Of a stretch of 51,182 nt of DNA, positions 15,305 through 24,651 are shown piece by piece. A program made the translations under genes and the position numbers. The stretch is from NCBI GenBank assembly GCA_023412475.1, contig JAEYNR010000055.1:1-51182 (forward strand), in the 5' to 3' direction. The notes under the pieces were generated by a model, which was not told where the DNA came from, made no database searches, and saw only the letters and a program-made list of their open reading frames with translations. The DNA is from Fibrobacterota bacterium (lineage in GTDB: Bacteria; Fibrobacterota; Chitinivibrionia; Chitinivibrionales; Chitinispirillaceae). Within the stretch, counting starts at the first letter, position 1. Each line of letters starts with the position of its first letter.

Positions 15305-17992
15305 CTAAGATGCCTGATTGGCCTTCTTCTTCAACTCAGACAATATATTCAGCGCATCCAAAGGAGTCAGCCCATCGATATCAAGATTCTGAAGCTGCTG
15401 GTATATTTCGGAATGCAACGAATCCATGACATTGAGCTGCACACCGGAAAAAAGATCAGTCTGCTCTTTTTTCTCCAATTCTTCTTTATGATGTCTGGCA
15501 AGAACCGGTTTATGATCAGGTGTAAGCTCCATGTTTTCAAGATTTGTCAAAATCTCTCTGGCACGCACAATCACTTTTCTGGGAACTCCCGCAAGTCTTG
15601 CCACCTGTATACCATAAGAATGATCGCAGCTTCCTGTCTCTATCTTCCTTAAGAAAATGATCTGATCGTTCCATTCTCTGACCTTGATATGCATATTTCT
15701 GAACCGCGGATACATCAGTGCCATCTCCGCGAGTTCATGATAGTGGGTCGCAAATAATGTCCTGCCTCTTTTCCCGCTTATTTCATGAAGATATTCTGCA
15801 ACTGCCCAGGCAATACTTACACCATCAAAGGTCGATGTGCCTCTCCCCACCTCATCAAGTAATATCAGACTGTTATCTGTGGTATTATTTAAGATATTGG
15901 CCACCTCAATCATCTCGACCAGAAATGTACTCTGTCCCCTGGCTAACCTATCCGATGCCCCTACTCTGGTAAAGAATTTATCCACAATACCTATCTGAGC
16001 GAAACTTGCCGGCACAAACGATCCAATCTGTGCCATTATTGCAATAAGCGCATTCTGACGTAAGTATGTCGATTTTCCAGCCATATTCGGACCGGTAATC
16101 AGTAAAATCTGAGATTCGTTTTTAATAAGCTCTGTATCATTAGGAATAAACTGCTCAACATTACTCATTCTTTCGACCACAGGATGACGCCCATCCCTGA
16201 TCACCAGATCACCTGATTCGGTCAAGATCGGGCGGCAATACTGGTATTCGGCTGCGACTTTACCCAAAGAGATAAAAACATCCAAAGTCGCAACAGCCTC
16301 TGCTGCTTTTTGAATCCGGACACATTCAAGAGCGATTTCCCTTCTGATATTGACAAAAATCTGATATTCCAGATCCGAGAGCCGCTCATCTGCTCCAAGT
16401 ACTTTAGCCTCCATCTCCTTCAACTCAGGAGTAATAAAGCGCTCACCATTAACCAGCGTTTGTTTTCTAATAAAGTAGTCGGGCACAGAATCGATATTGG
16501 ATTTAGAAACTTCGATATAATAGCCGAAAACCTTATTAAATCCCACTTTTAATGAGGAGATGCCGGTATTTTCGCGCTCGGTTTCCTGAAGCTTTGCAAT
16601 CCACTGTTTGCCATTTCTGGACAGATCGATTATCTGATCCAGTTCTTCAGAAATACCGCTTTTAATCATACCGCCCTCTCTGATGGAAAGCGGTGGATTT
16701 TCCACAATTGTCGATTCAATTTTGGAATGAAGCGAATCAAAGTTTTCAAGAGCACAAAGCAGATCTTTTATTGGTTGTACAGGTGCTTCACTCAAGGCCT
16801 TGATAATTTTGGGAAAGATCGCGAAAGAATTTTTCAAGGAGATTAAATCGCGGGCATTTGCCCGTTCAAAGCTGATTCTGCTTATGAGTCTTTCGATATC
16901 AGCGATTCTTTTAAGAAGCAGTTCCGCTTCAGCCCTGCAGAAAGCATCTTTCTTGAAATACTCTACACAGTTAAGTCTGTCGGTAATAGTGTCAATGTTT
17001 TTCAGAGGATGAGTGATCCAGCGCTTAAGTAAACGAGCACCCATCGCTGTACCGGTCTTATCCAGTGTAGAAATCAAGGTTCCCCCGACATCTTCACTCT
17101 GCATAGGCTTGAGAAGTTCCAGGTTTCGGATAGTGGAGGGATCCAGTTCGGAGAATTCTGAGTAGTTAAATGGGGAAATGGATGTGATATGCTGCAGATC
17201 GTTTTTCTTTTGTTCTTTGAGGTAAAGAAGCAATGCTCCTGCAGCGCATACACCTGTCCCGAAGCCCTCAAAACCCAATCCCTGAACAGAAACAATATTG
17301 AAATGGTTTTTAATGGCATCGGAAGCATTATCAAAAGAAAATTTCCATCCATCGAATCTGGAAAACACAACCGATCGGAAGTTTTCAGTTAACAGAGTCT
17401 GCAATGGATGATTCTGGATATCGGCCAAAAGTATTTCGCTTGGGTCAATTCTCACAATCTCTTTTTCGACCTCGGAAGACACGACCTCTTCCACCTGAAA
17501 CAAGCCGGTTGACAGGTCACAGACCGCAATACCCACTTTATCATTTTCACAATGAAGCGAAACGATGAAATTATTGGCCTTTTCTTCGATATAACTGTCT
17601 TCAGTTGCAGTCCCGGCAGTGATAACCTCGACTATATCGCGTTTGACTATTCCTTTAGCAAGCTTTGGATCTTCAGTCTGCTCACAGATAGCAATTTTAT
17701 AACCAGCTTTTACCAGCCGATTCGCATAACGTTCGATTGCATGGAAAGGGAAACCAGCCAGAGGTGTACTATCGGCTCCCCCATGATTGCGGCTGGTCAA
17801 TGTAAGTCCCAGAACTTTGGAGGCTATTTTCGCATCCTCATTAAACATTTCATAGAAATCCCCCATCCTGTACAGAAGCACAGTGTCGGGATTGCGAGAC
17901 TTGATTTCATTGTATTGTCGCATCATAGGGGTGAGGTTGACGTTGCGCACAGCTTGTCCCCTGCTCTTTTCGGTCTGAGTAGACTGATTCAT
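15305..17992 (-). CDS. mutS: DNA mismatch repair protein MutS
   Basis: Recognises base mismatches and small loops and recruits MutL. Domain I carries the mismatch-reading MGDFYEMF motif (~residues 41-48); connector, lever and clamp domains follow. The C-terminal ABC ATPase has Walker A GPNMAGKSTYLRQ (~630-642), the signature STFLVEM, Walker B LILLDEVGRGTSTFDG and the FATHYHEL switch. The 895-residue length is normal for MutS1 (family I). It starts at ATG 17990-17992, three bases after the scpB stop, so it is the last gene of a scpA-scpB-mutS unit. No mutL in the window. Confidence 0.97.
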   Translation of the reverse strand: MNQSTQTEKSRGQAVRNVNLTPMMRQYNEIKSRNPDTVLLYRMGDFYEMFNEDAKIASKVLGLTLTSRNHGGADSTPLAGFPFHAIERYANRLVKAGYKIAICEQTEDPKLAKGIVKRDIVEVITAGTATEDSYIEEKANNFIVSLHCENDKVGIAVCDLSTGLFQVEEVVSSEVEKEIVRIDPSEILLADIQNHPLQTLLTENFRSVVFSRFDGWKFSFDNASDAIKNHFNIVSVQGLGFEGFGTGVCAAGALLLYLKEQKKNDLQHITSISPFNYSEFSELDPSTIRNLELLKPMQSEDVGGTLISTLDKTGTAMGARLLKRWITHPLKNIDTITDRLNCVEYFKKDAFCRAEAELLLKRIADIERLISRISFERANARDLISLKNSFAIFPKIIKALSEAPVQPIKDLLCALENFDSLHSKIESTIVENPPLSIREGGMIKSGISEELDQIIDLSRNGKQWIAKLQETERENTGISSLKVGFNKVFGYYIEVSKSNIDSVPDYFIRKQTLVNGERFITPELKEMEAKVLGADERLSDLEYQIFVNIRREIALECVRIQKAAEAVATLDVFISLGKVAAEYQYCRPILTESGDLVIRDGRHPVVERMSNVEQFIPNDTELIKNESQILLITGPNMAGKSTYLRQNALIAIMAQIGSFVPASFAQIGIVDKFFTRVGASDRLARGQSTFLVEMIEVANILNNTTDNSLILLDEVGRGTSTFDGVSIAWAVAEYLHEISGKRGRTLFATHYHELAEMALMYPRFRNMHIKVREWNDQIIFLRKIETGSCDHSYGIQVARLAGVPRKVIVRAREILTNLENMELTPDHKPVLARHHKEELEKKEQTDLFSGVQLNVMDSLHSEIYQQLQNLDIDGLTPLDALNILSELKKKANQAS

Positions 17993-17995
17993 GGT

Positions 17996-19543
17996 TTACT
18001 CTTCTGACTCCTCTTTTTTCTTCTTACGGATTTTGGAAAAAAAACCTTTTTTCTGCTGTACCGGGTCTTCACTTTCACCATCAGAAACGATCTTTTCAGG
18101 AAGAAAAATCTCCAGAGTTTCCTCGTCATCATCCTCAACAGATCCGTTTTTTGTCTCCCTGGAACCAGCAGAGTTTTTTGAATCTGTTTTTTTCTTCGCA
18201 GCAGTTGTATTTTTTGGAGCTTTGGGGCCTTTGGCCACCACTTCTTCAGATTTATCTTTTTTATCAACTGTGATCTCAGCAGTCTCAACTTCAGCCATGT
18301 CCTGCTCAGAGGCAGAGTTTAATTTTTTCCCATCAGTTTCTTTTTCATTTACTGATGATTGTGAACCGCGATTATCACTGAGACTACTGCCAGGCTGATC
18401 TGAATTCATTTCCGCTGATGCCTCAGCTTCCAATGTGTCCAAAAAATCGTGTATTTCAAAAACCGCAGTCGGCTCAGGTATTACAGTAGTTCCTTCATTT
18501 ACAGGGGCTTCTTTATTTACTGGCTCCTGCTTCTCAGTCTTTTCACCTGTGAAATCCTGCCTGGTCTCCTCTTCAGTTTCATCCTCGTTTAAAAAATCAT
18601 GTATTTCAAAGACTGCGGTTGGCTCAGGACTTACTTGTGCTTGCTCTGTTTGAGAAGGCGGCTCAGAACCAGAAACGGTTTCGGAATCTTCTTTTTCACT
18701 TTGCTGCTCCGGTTGATCTTCATTTGGAGGGTTTTGTTTTTCAACGAGCTCAGAATCCGTCTTTTTTTCAGCATCATCTGTCTCCAAAGCAACTGTTGAT
18801 TCATCGGGGGTCTGAGAATTTTCGCTTTGAATATCCTGCTCTCCAGTTTCGGGCTTCTGATTTTCGGAATCGATGTCGGTTTCACTCCCCTTATTATCGC
18901 TGAGTTCTTCAAAAGAAAGATCTTCGATTTTTTCGCGTGCAATGGCCTCAAATTCCTCGATTCTTGGAAGATCTTCTATTTTGTTAAGTCCGAAATATTT
19001 CAGGAATTCGTTTGTTGTACTGTATTGAAGAGGTTTGCCAGGCTTGTCACTTCTTCCCGAAATTGTAATCAGTTTTTTTTCCAGCAGAGTTTTCATGGCT
19101 CCATCGGATACAACTCCCCTGACCGCTTCAATTTCTGCTTTGCTTACAGGCTGTTTGTAGGCGATAATTGCCAGGCATTCCAAAGCCTGAATAGATAGTT
19201 TTTTAGCAGCCTTTTCCTTAAAAATCTGACGAACCCAGGGGTGAAAATAGGCTACCGTGCGAAACTGATAACCGCCACCAATTTCGACTATTTCGAAAGG
19301 ATGTCGTTCTTTCTGAAGTTGCGCATTAATTTTATCCACCATTTTTCTTATCTTGCGGGCATCTGGATTTTCCGGAAGAATCGCTTTTATTCTGGCAGTA
19401 GACAAAAGCTCATCAGAGGCAAACAACAACGCCTCCAAAATCCTTAGAGAATCGGCGGCTATATCACCTGAGGAAGATTGTTTTGATTGATCGTCTAACT
19501 GGCTTTCGACTTCAACAAAATCGTTATTTTCCACTGTTTTCAT
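17996..19543 (-). CDS. scpB: Segregation and condensation protein B with long acidic tail
   Basis: Kleisin-associated subunit of the SMC-ScpAB chromosome-condensing complex. Residues ~30-205 form the two winged helices of ScpB (LRILEALLFASDELLS, LSIQALECLAIIAYKQP, VSDGAMKTLLEKKLI, GKPLQYSTT). This is the whole of a normal ~200-residue ScpB. Residues ~215-515 are an extra tail rich in E, S, T, P and Q, predicted disordered. It contains two copies of EPTAVFEIHDFL (near 305 and 355) and a basic end, KKGFFSKIRKKKKEESEE. The tail has no stop or frameshift and joins the domain without a break. ATG with CAGGAG upstream; 43 bp after scpA. Confidence 0.9.
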   Translation of the reverse strand: MKTVENNDFVEVESQLDDQSKQSSSGDIAADSLRILEALLFASDELLSTARIKAILPENPDARKIRKMVDKINAQLQKERHPFEIVEIGGGYQFRTVAYFHPWVRQIFKEKAAKKLSIQALECLAIIAYKQPVSKAEIEAVRGVVSDGAMKTLLEKKLITISGRSDKPGKPLQYSTTNEFLKYFGLNKIEDLPRIEEFEAIAREKIEDLSFEELSDNKGSETDIDSENQKPETGEQDIQSENSQTPDESTVALETDDAEKKTDSELVEKQNPPNEDQPEQQSEKEDSETVSGSEPPSQTEQAQVSPEPTAVFEIHDFLNEDETEEETRQDFTGEKTEKQEPVNKEAPVNEGTTVIPEPTAVFEIHDFLDTLEAEASAEMNSDQPGSSLSDNRGSQSSVNEKETDGKKLNSASEQDMAEVETAEITVDKKDKSEEVVAKGPKAPKNTTAAKKKTDSKNSAGSRETKNGSVEDDDEETLEIFLPEKIVSDGESEDPVQQKKGFFSKIRKKKKEESEE

Positions 19544-19586
19544 GAAAACTCCTGAAAGAAATGCGCATTATTATTGAGAAACAGCT

Positions 19587-20375
19587 CTAAATCGTATCAA
19601 TACTATTGATCTGTTCGGTGTCGTCCTTTTCCAATCGTCTTTTTACAAATATAGTACCGAAATTGGCCTCCTGGCGAAAAGAGATCTCCTGCATCTTGGT
19701 CAACTCCAGAACCGCCATAAAAGTCATTACCAGCATGATTTTTCTTTGATCTCCTAAAAAAAGCTCTTCAAAGGGCACCTCATCATGCTCGGATAAATAA
19801 ACTAAAACATACTCGATTCGGTCGTCAAGTTTTACTACATCAACCGATACGACATGGTTTAGCTCTTCGGGAGCATTTGCAGCTCTGTCCAGGACTCTTT
19901 TGAAGGCAGAAAGGATATCAAATATGCTGATACTTCCCAGATCTACCTCCTGCTGATCTGCTACATTTTCCACGACTTCAGCTTTTCCTCTGGGAAATGC
20001 CCCAAACTGTTCAGCCTCGAACACTTTTAGAGAGGCAGCAGCTTCTTTATATTTTTTATACTCAAGAAGCTGTTCGATGAGCTGTTCACGGTTATAAATG
20101 CCATCTTCCTGCTCTATCTGCTCATCACCGGAAGGAGGCAGAAGCTCTCTGGCTTTAAGCCGTATGAGAGTTGCAGCCATGTGCAGATACTCTGAAGCAA
20201 TATCAATGTTGAGATCCCGCATTAAATCCAGATACTGGATATACTGGAGTGCAACTTCAGATACCGATATATCAACTATACTGACTTCAGACTTATTGAC
20301 CAGATACAAAAGCAGATCAAGGGGACCTTCAAAAAGATCCAGTCTGACTTCATATTCCTGTTGTTTAGGCGGCAC
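19587..20375 (-). CDS. scpA: Segregation and condensation protein A
   Basis: Kleisin subunit bridging the SMC heads. The N-terminal EVRLDLFEGPLDLLLYLVNKSEVSIVDI is diagnostic. The mid-region IASEYLHMAATLIRLKARELLP follows, and the C-terminal winged helix has VMTFMAVLELTKMQEISFRQEANFGTIFV. Length 262 is normal. Start is GTG at 20373-20375 with GAGG upstream. The gene lies 103 bp after glmS, behind a strong terminator, so the scpA-scpB-mutS unit should have its own promoter in the ~40 bp between the hairpin and the start, or depend on read-through. Confidence 0.95.
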   Translation of the reverse strand: MPPKQQEYEVRLDLFEGPLDLLLYLVNKSEVSIVDISVSEVALQYIQYLDLMRDLNIDIASEYLHMAATLIRLKARELLPPSGDEQIEQEDGIYNREQLIEQLLEYKKYKEAAASLKVFEAEQFGAFPRGKAEVVENVADQQEVDLGSISIFDILSAFKRVLDRAANAPEELNHVVSVDVVKLDDRIEYVLVYLSEHDEVPFEELFLGDQRKIMLVMTFMAVLELTKMQEISFRQEANFGTIFVKRRLEKDDTEQINSIDTI

Positions 20376-20417
20376 TCAGAGCCTCATTTAGCATTAAAAC
20401 GTAAAATAAGAAAAACA

Positions 20418-20448
20418 GTCACTTTGGACAGTTTCGCTCCAAAGTGAC
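20418..20448 (-). terminator. Intrinsic terminator of glmS
   Basis: A perfect 11-bp stem GTCACTTTGGA/TCCAAAGTGAC with a 9-nt loop, followed on the minus strand by TGTTTTTCTTATTTT. Lies 30 bp past the glmS stop codon. Confidence 0.85.
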
Positions 20449-20478
20449 CTGGCTTAACCGATCAAAAAACTTCACTAC

Positions 20479-22308
20479 TCATTCAACAGTTACGCTTTTT
20501 GCCAGATTACGAGGCTGATCGATTTCGCAGCCCCTGATTGCGGCAATATGATATGCAAGCAACTGTAAAGGTATAACTGAAAGCAGAGGAGTAAGCATCT
20601 GGATCGTTCTGGGAATATAGATCACATGACGCGCATGTTTTTCGATTTCTTTATCCCCTTCACTTGCAATAGCTATAACACTCCCACCCCTGGCTTTTAC
20701 TTCCTGAATGTTGGAGATAACCTTTTCGTAGATACTGTCTTTTAAAGCAAGAACTACCGAAGGCATATCCTTATCTATCAGAGCGATTGGTCCATGTTTC
20801 ATCTCCGCCGCAGCATACCCTTCTGCATGCACATAAGAGATTTCCTTGAGCTTAAGTGCCCCTTCCAGAGCGACCGGGAAATTGTATGATCGTCCCAGAT
20901 AGAGGAAATTGTTATGTTTGGCATAGATTTCTGCTATTTCACGGATAAGATCATTCTGTTTGAGTATTTCTTTAACCTGACCGGGAATCTGTTCTAAGGC
21001 CTTAGAGATTGCGACTCCATCACTGTGAGAGATTCGCCGCATTCGCCCCAGAAGCAGGGTAAGAAGAGCCAGGACTGTTAGTTGGGAGGTAAATGCTTTT
21101 GTGGAAGCGACACCAATTTCCGGCCCTGCATGAAGATACACTCCACCGTGGGTCTCGCGGGCAATACTAGAGCCCACAGCGTTACAGATTCCTAAAACCG
21201 TAGCTCCCTTATGAGCGGCTTCCCTGAGAGCAGCAAGCGTATCGGCGGTTTCACCCGATTGGCTGATTACAAAAACCAGAGTATTGGAATCGATAATTGG
21301 GTTGCGATAACGGAATTCAGAAGCGTACTCTACCTCAACGGGTATTCCCGCAATCTCCTCTACCATATATTCGCCGGCAAGAGCAGCATGCCAGCTTGTA
21401 CCACAGGCAACAAAGATCAGACGTTTAATACCGCGCAATTCCTGCAGAACCAGATTAAGTCCGTCTAGTCGCGCCGTACCATCCTCGATCAGAAGACGAC
21501 CTCGCATGGCGTTTTGTATCGTTTCAGGTTGCTCAAAGATCTCCTTGAGCATGAAATGCTCAAAACCACCTTTAGCCAGCGAACTTGCATCCCAGTCCAG
21601 CTTTTGGATTTCAGGATTAATTTTGTGGTTATCTAAAGTGGTGGTGCAAAAGCCATCTTGCTTCAACTCGATAAGATTATTGTCTTTAAGGTAAATCACC
21701 TGATTGGTATGGCGCACAATAGCGGATGCATCGGAAGCCAGCAGAAGCTCCGACTCTCCTATCCCAACAACCAGTGGCGACCCTCTTCTGGCACCTACTA
21801 CTATTCCAGGATTATCACAGGCAACCACTGCAATGCCAAATGTTCCCTCGACTTCCAGAAGTGCACGTCTGGCTGCAGCCGCAAGATCACCATCGTAGTA
21901 CTTACCGATTAAATGTGCCAGAACTTCTGAATCGGTCTCGGAGCTAAACAGTACCCCTTCCCCCTCCAAACGATCTTTAATTGATGAATAGTTTTCTATA
22001 ATTCCATTATGAACCAAGGCGATATGTTTATTCTGGTCCATGTGTGGATGAGCATTTACCATGGAAGGTGCTCCATGAGTAGCCCATCTGGTGTGTGCTA
22101 TACCGGTTAAAAAACCTCCATTTACCTGATCTTTGGTTAACAACTTGAGGTTATCTACTTTTCCTTTATCCTTAAAAATGGTGAGTCCCTGACTATCCAC
22201 CAGTGCAATACCAGCACTGTCATACCCACGGTACTCCAAGGCGCTAAGCCCTTCAATTAAAATAGGGTAAGCATTCCTTTTTCCTATATAGCCCACTATT
22301 CCACACAT
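20479..22308 (-). CDS. glmS: Glutamine--fructose-6-phosphate aminotransferase (isomerizing)
   Basis: Makes glucosamine-6-phosphate from fructose-6-phosphate and glutamine, the entry to peptidoglycan and LPS amino sugars. The N-terminal glutaminase starts MCGIVGYIG with catalytic Cys2 (after Met removal), followed by HTRWATHG and HNGIIENY. Two SIS isomerase domains follow, with SQSGETADTLAALREA and EGALKLKEISYVHAEG, and the conserved KSVTVE end. Length 609 is typical. ATG with AGGAGAAATA upstream. The 309-bp leader shows no glmS ribozyme-like fold that I can identify. Confidence 0.97.
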   Translation of the reverse strand: MCGIVGYIGKRNAYPILIEGLSALEYRGYDSAGIALVDSQGLTIFKDKGKVDNLKLLTKDQVNGGFLTGIAHTRWATHGAPSMVNAHPHMDQNKHIALVHNGIIENYSSIKDRLEGEGVLFSSETDSEVLAHLIGKYYDGDLAAAARRALLEVEGTFGIAVVACDNPGIVVGARRGSPLVVGIGESELLLASDASAIVRHTNQVIYLKDNNLIELKQDGFCTTTLDNHKINPEIQKLDWDASSLAKGGFEHFMLKEIFEQPETIQNAMRGRLLIEDGTARLDGLNLVLQELRGIKRLIFVACGTSWHAALAGEYMVEEIAGIPVEVEYASEFRYRNPIIDSNTLVFVISQSGETADTLAALREAAHKGATVLGICNAVGSSIARETHGGVYLHAGPEIGVASTKAFTSQLTVLALLTLLLGRMRRISHSDGVAISKALEQIPGQVKEILKQNDLIREIAEIYAKHNNFLYLGRSYNFPVALEGALKLKEISYVHAEGYAAAEMKHGPIALIDKDMPSVVLALKDSIYEKVISNIQEVKARGGSVIAIASEGDKEIEKHARHVIYIPRTIQMLTPLLSVIPLQLLAYHIAAIRGCEIDQPRNLAKSVTVE

Positions 22309-22617
22309 TTATTTCTCCTATGTGCTTATTAAGAGCACTGGTTGAAGCTGAAAATATATAAAATCATTGTTCTTTTTGCACAATTATAGATCATATTCCA
22401 CATTTGACTGACAGAGGAACTGTAACAGATGATGTTCCCTACTTTTTAGCACAAACGATTCAAAAAATAGCCATTTGGATTTCAAAGGTGCAAGAAAAGG
22501 CTTATTAATATAGATCAAAAATATTATCTGATGGCAAAATACCCGAAGTTGCCATCATTTCCCGCTCTTTACCAGCAAATGTATTTCTACAAAAGACGAA
22601 AAATAAACTTTCTATAA
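22309..22617. other. 309-bp spacer with a hairpin
   Basis: Holds the glmS leader and, at its right end, the hairpin downstream of the YbaK gene (22530-22556). No gene and no recognisable riboswitch. Confidence 0.5.
22530..22556 (-). terminator. Hairpin downstream of YbaK-type gene
   Basis: GATGGCAA and TTGCCATC (8-bp perfect arms, 11-nt loop), followed on the minus strand by AGATAATATTTTTG, about 60 bp past the stop codon; a weak intrinsic terminator. Confidence 0.5.
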
Positions 22618-23091
22618 TCAACCTGGTGAGTCTTTTATGCTGAAGGTTGCAGTCTCTGGTGTGACCAGGTTGTCGAAATCTTTGTATGATAATTTTACCA
22701 GCTCACGGTGATTTCCAGCATTGAAAACAATATGCTCATGATCACTGAGTGGAGTAGAAGCATAGACTTTAAGATTGTAAAGATTTCCGAAAGGAGGCAT
22801 GGCCCCAGGTTCACAGTCTTCAAAGATCGGGGAATATTCCGGTTCACTGGCTAACTCCACATGGGTTGCACCGCAGATTTCCTGAATCCGCCTCAGATCA
22901 ACTACATGAGAGGCTGGCAGCACTGTCATAATCATTTTTCCATCAGCCTTTACCATCACTACCTTTGCTATCTGCTGCCCCGAAATATGGGTGGCTGCTG
23001 CAATTTCCTGTGATGTGTATGCAACAGAATGGGTTATTGTCTGATATTTTACATTGTGCTGGTCCAGATACTCTTTTAATCTTTTCAGCAT
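22618..23091 (-). CDS. YbaK/ProX-type aminoacyl-tRNA deacylase
   Basis: Predicted trans-editing enzyme that hydrolyses misacylated tRNA (Cys/Ala-tRNA-Pro class). A single YbaK domain of 157 residues carries the conserved ISGQQIAKVVMVKADG, with the catalytic lysine in AKVV, then TVLPASHVVDLRRI, PEYSPIFEDCEPGAMPPFG and a final strand HRELVKLSYKDFDNLV. Start chosen at ATG 23089-23091, directly after GGGGGTAAC; a longer frame to 23121 adds ten unlikely residues. Monocistronic. Which mischarged tRNA it edits cannot be told from sequence. Confidence 0.9.
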   Translation of the reverse strand: MLKRLKEYLDQHNVKYQTITHSVAYTSQEIAAATHISGQQIAKVVMVKADGKMIMTVLPASHVVDLRRIQEICGATHVELASEPEYSPIFEDCEPGAMPPFGNLYNLKVYASTPLSDHEHIVFNAGNHRELVKLSYKDFDNLVTPETATFSIKDSPG

Positions 23092-23749
23092 GTTACCCCC
23101 CCCTTGGAAAAAACTACCCATATTTAAAAAACTGCAAGTCTCATGCCCTATATTTAAACCTGGGTCATGACTGGTCCCTTTACTTCGAAATTCACTATTC
23201 GAAATTCGATATTCGACATTTTTTCCGGTATTATCGTTCTCTTAAAGCCGTACGAGGTGTTGCCCGATGCTTGTATTTTTCTCACTTGCGCGCGCATTCA
23301 TCTCCTATTCTGGAGCCTGAAACCTCTGTACTCCGATTTTACGCGCGTTTTGTACTTCTAAAGTGTTTAGAAGGCCAAATCACGCGTATTCTGGTTTTTC
23401 TAAAGCATTTGGATTGTTGATTTGCGCGCAGGAGTGGGAACAGAAAACCTGGATAGGAAGCCCTGCAGATCCTCTGATTCTTGTCACTTACGTTGAAATA
23501 GAGGGTCAGGCGTTGTTGTAGTAAAATTACCCGCTGAAAAGCGTCCCTCTTACCAAAAGGGTATTAAAGTAAAAAATAACTAACGACGAGATAAACCCTG
23601 AACCGCACAGCACAGGGTGTTGCCCCAGCGCTGAAATAGTTCGCCACTTCAGGGTGACATCATAGTTATCGTTTTTCACCTACTGCATTGATCCTCAATT
23701 CTTAGATTTAGACATCTAGCCGGACGTCTCTACTTTTAACCTTTTGAAC
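23092..23749. other. 658-bp spacer with short repeats and a local GCGCG cluster
   Basis: No gene supported. It contains TTCGAAATTC-type words (23190-23222) like those of family R2, four GCGCG/ACGCGT words between 23285 and 23425, and the second GTAGAGAC palindrome (23709-23733). One plus-strand open frame (about 23321-23521) is protein-like at its end but has no start codon. Confidence 0.5.
23709..23733. repeat. GTAGAGAC palindromic repeat, copy 2 (inverted)
   Basis: TAGACATCTAGCCGGACGTC followed by TCTAC; its reverse complement aligns with 13944-13974 (GTAGAGAC, CGG, CTA, GTCT in the same order). Confidence 0.4.
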
Positions 23750-24346
23750 CTATTTCACCACGACCCCATTTTGCCAATTCACCTCTGTTACGGTAGGCCC
23801 CTGCCCTTTAGAGTAATCAAAAAAGGATTCTTTTCCATGCTTTTTGCCTTTCAAGAAAAAAACCTGGTACACCAACCTCTCCTTCTCATCATAGCCTTTC
23901 TCTACCCCCTCCTTAAAGCCGGATTTATAAAATTCTTCTTTGAGCTTTTTACCATCAACCGAGAAGGTCACTTCCATACCATTTTGAAGATTATTGCTAA
24001 ATTGCATTGTTTTTTTCAGATTTCCCCGAGTATCCCAGTATGATTCATTTCCGCTTTTTTTGCCTTTTTTGTACCAAGTTTCACGGATCCGGGTCCCATG
24101 GGGATCCCAAAGAGTTTCCATCCCCTGCTTTTTACCATTTTTATAGGTAACCTCAAGTTTTTTCACTCCGTTTGGATACCAGACAGAGTAAATTCCATGA
24201 TACACTGTATCAGAAGCGCTGCCGCTTTGTTTTATAGTAAAGCGCTGTTGCCCCTCCTCAGAGACCTGCTCTACCAGTTTCACACTGCTGCATCCAAGAA
24301 AACTTATTAATACTGTAGCCGCCAGTACATTTGTCAATTGTCGCAT
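23750..24346 (-). CDS. MORN-repeat lipoprotein
   Basis: A 198-residue lipoprotein: signal peptide ending in SFLGC (lipobox), then SSVKLVEQ. The mature part is built of MORN_2-type repeats of ~22 residues, for example GIYSVWYPNGVKKLEVTYKNGKKQG, GMETLWDPHGTRIRETWYKKGKKSG, GNESYWDTRGNLKKTMQF and GMEVTFSVDGKKLKEEFYKSGFKEG. Proteins of this type are often labelled YwqK-family antitoxin, but no toxin gene is adjacent and the lipoprotein signal argues for an envelope role. ATG start; alone, divergent from yggS. Confidence 0.88.
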   Translation of the reverse strand: MRQLTNVLAATVLISFLGCSSVKLVEQVSEEGQQRFTIKQSGSASDTVYHGIYSVWYPNGVKKLEVTYKNGKKQGMETLWDPHGTRIRETWYKKGKKSGNESYWDTRGNLKKTMQFSNNLQNGMEVTFSVDGKKLKEEFYKSGFKEGVEKGYDEKERLVYQVFFLKGKKHGKESFFDYSKGQGPTVTEVNWQNGVVVK

Positions 24347-24651
24347 TTTGACTCCTGCCCCACACTAATATCAAAATAACTGGATTTCGTTATGGATTAA
24401 TGCATATAGAATCGATAAGATCAAACTGTGAACTGCTTATCAGAATTAGTTATAAGTATATATTAATCACAGAAATAAGAATAGTACTTTATTGACCGCC
24501 AGACCAATCATAAAGAAGGAGTTTAAAGGGGAATAAAAGTGAGCCATCAATTTAATTGCTGCATTTTATTATATTCTACATTTGTTTTTATCGATGATCT
24601 TTTTGTCATTTAACCCGTAATCGTTTAATTACATAGATAAACCGTCCCATA
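24347..24651. other. 305-bp divergent promoter region
   Basis: AT-rich spacer between the divergently transcribed MORN lipoprotein gene and yggS. It should hold both promoters; no operator or hairpin stands out. Confidence 0.45.

Noticed and set aside
22309..22617. glmS ribozyme/riboswitch in the glmS leader
   Set aside because: No recognisable catalytic core or pairing pattern; that ribozyme is mostly confined to Gram-positive lineages.
22965..23420. 151-codon plus-strand frame antisense to the YbaK gene
   Set aside because: No start signal, overlaps the clear YbaK gene, composition not protein-like.
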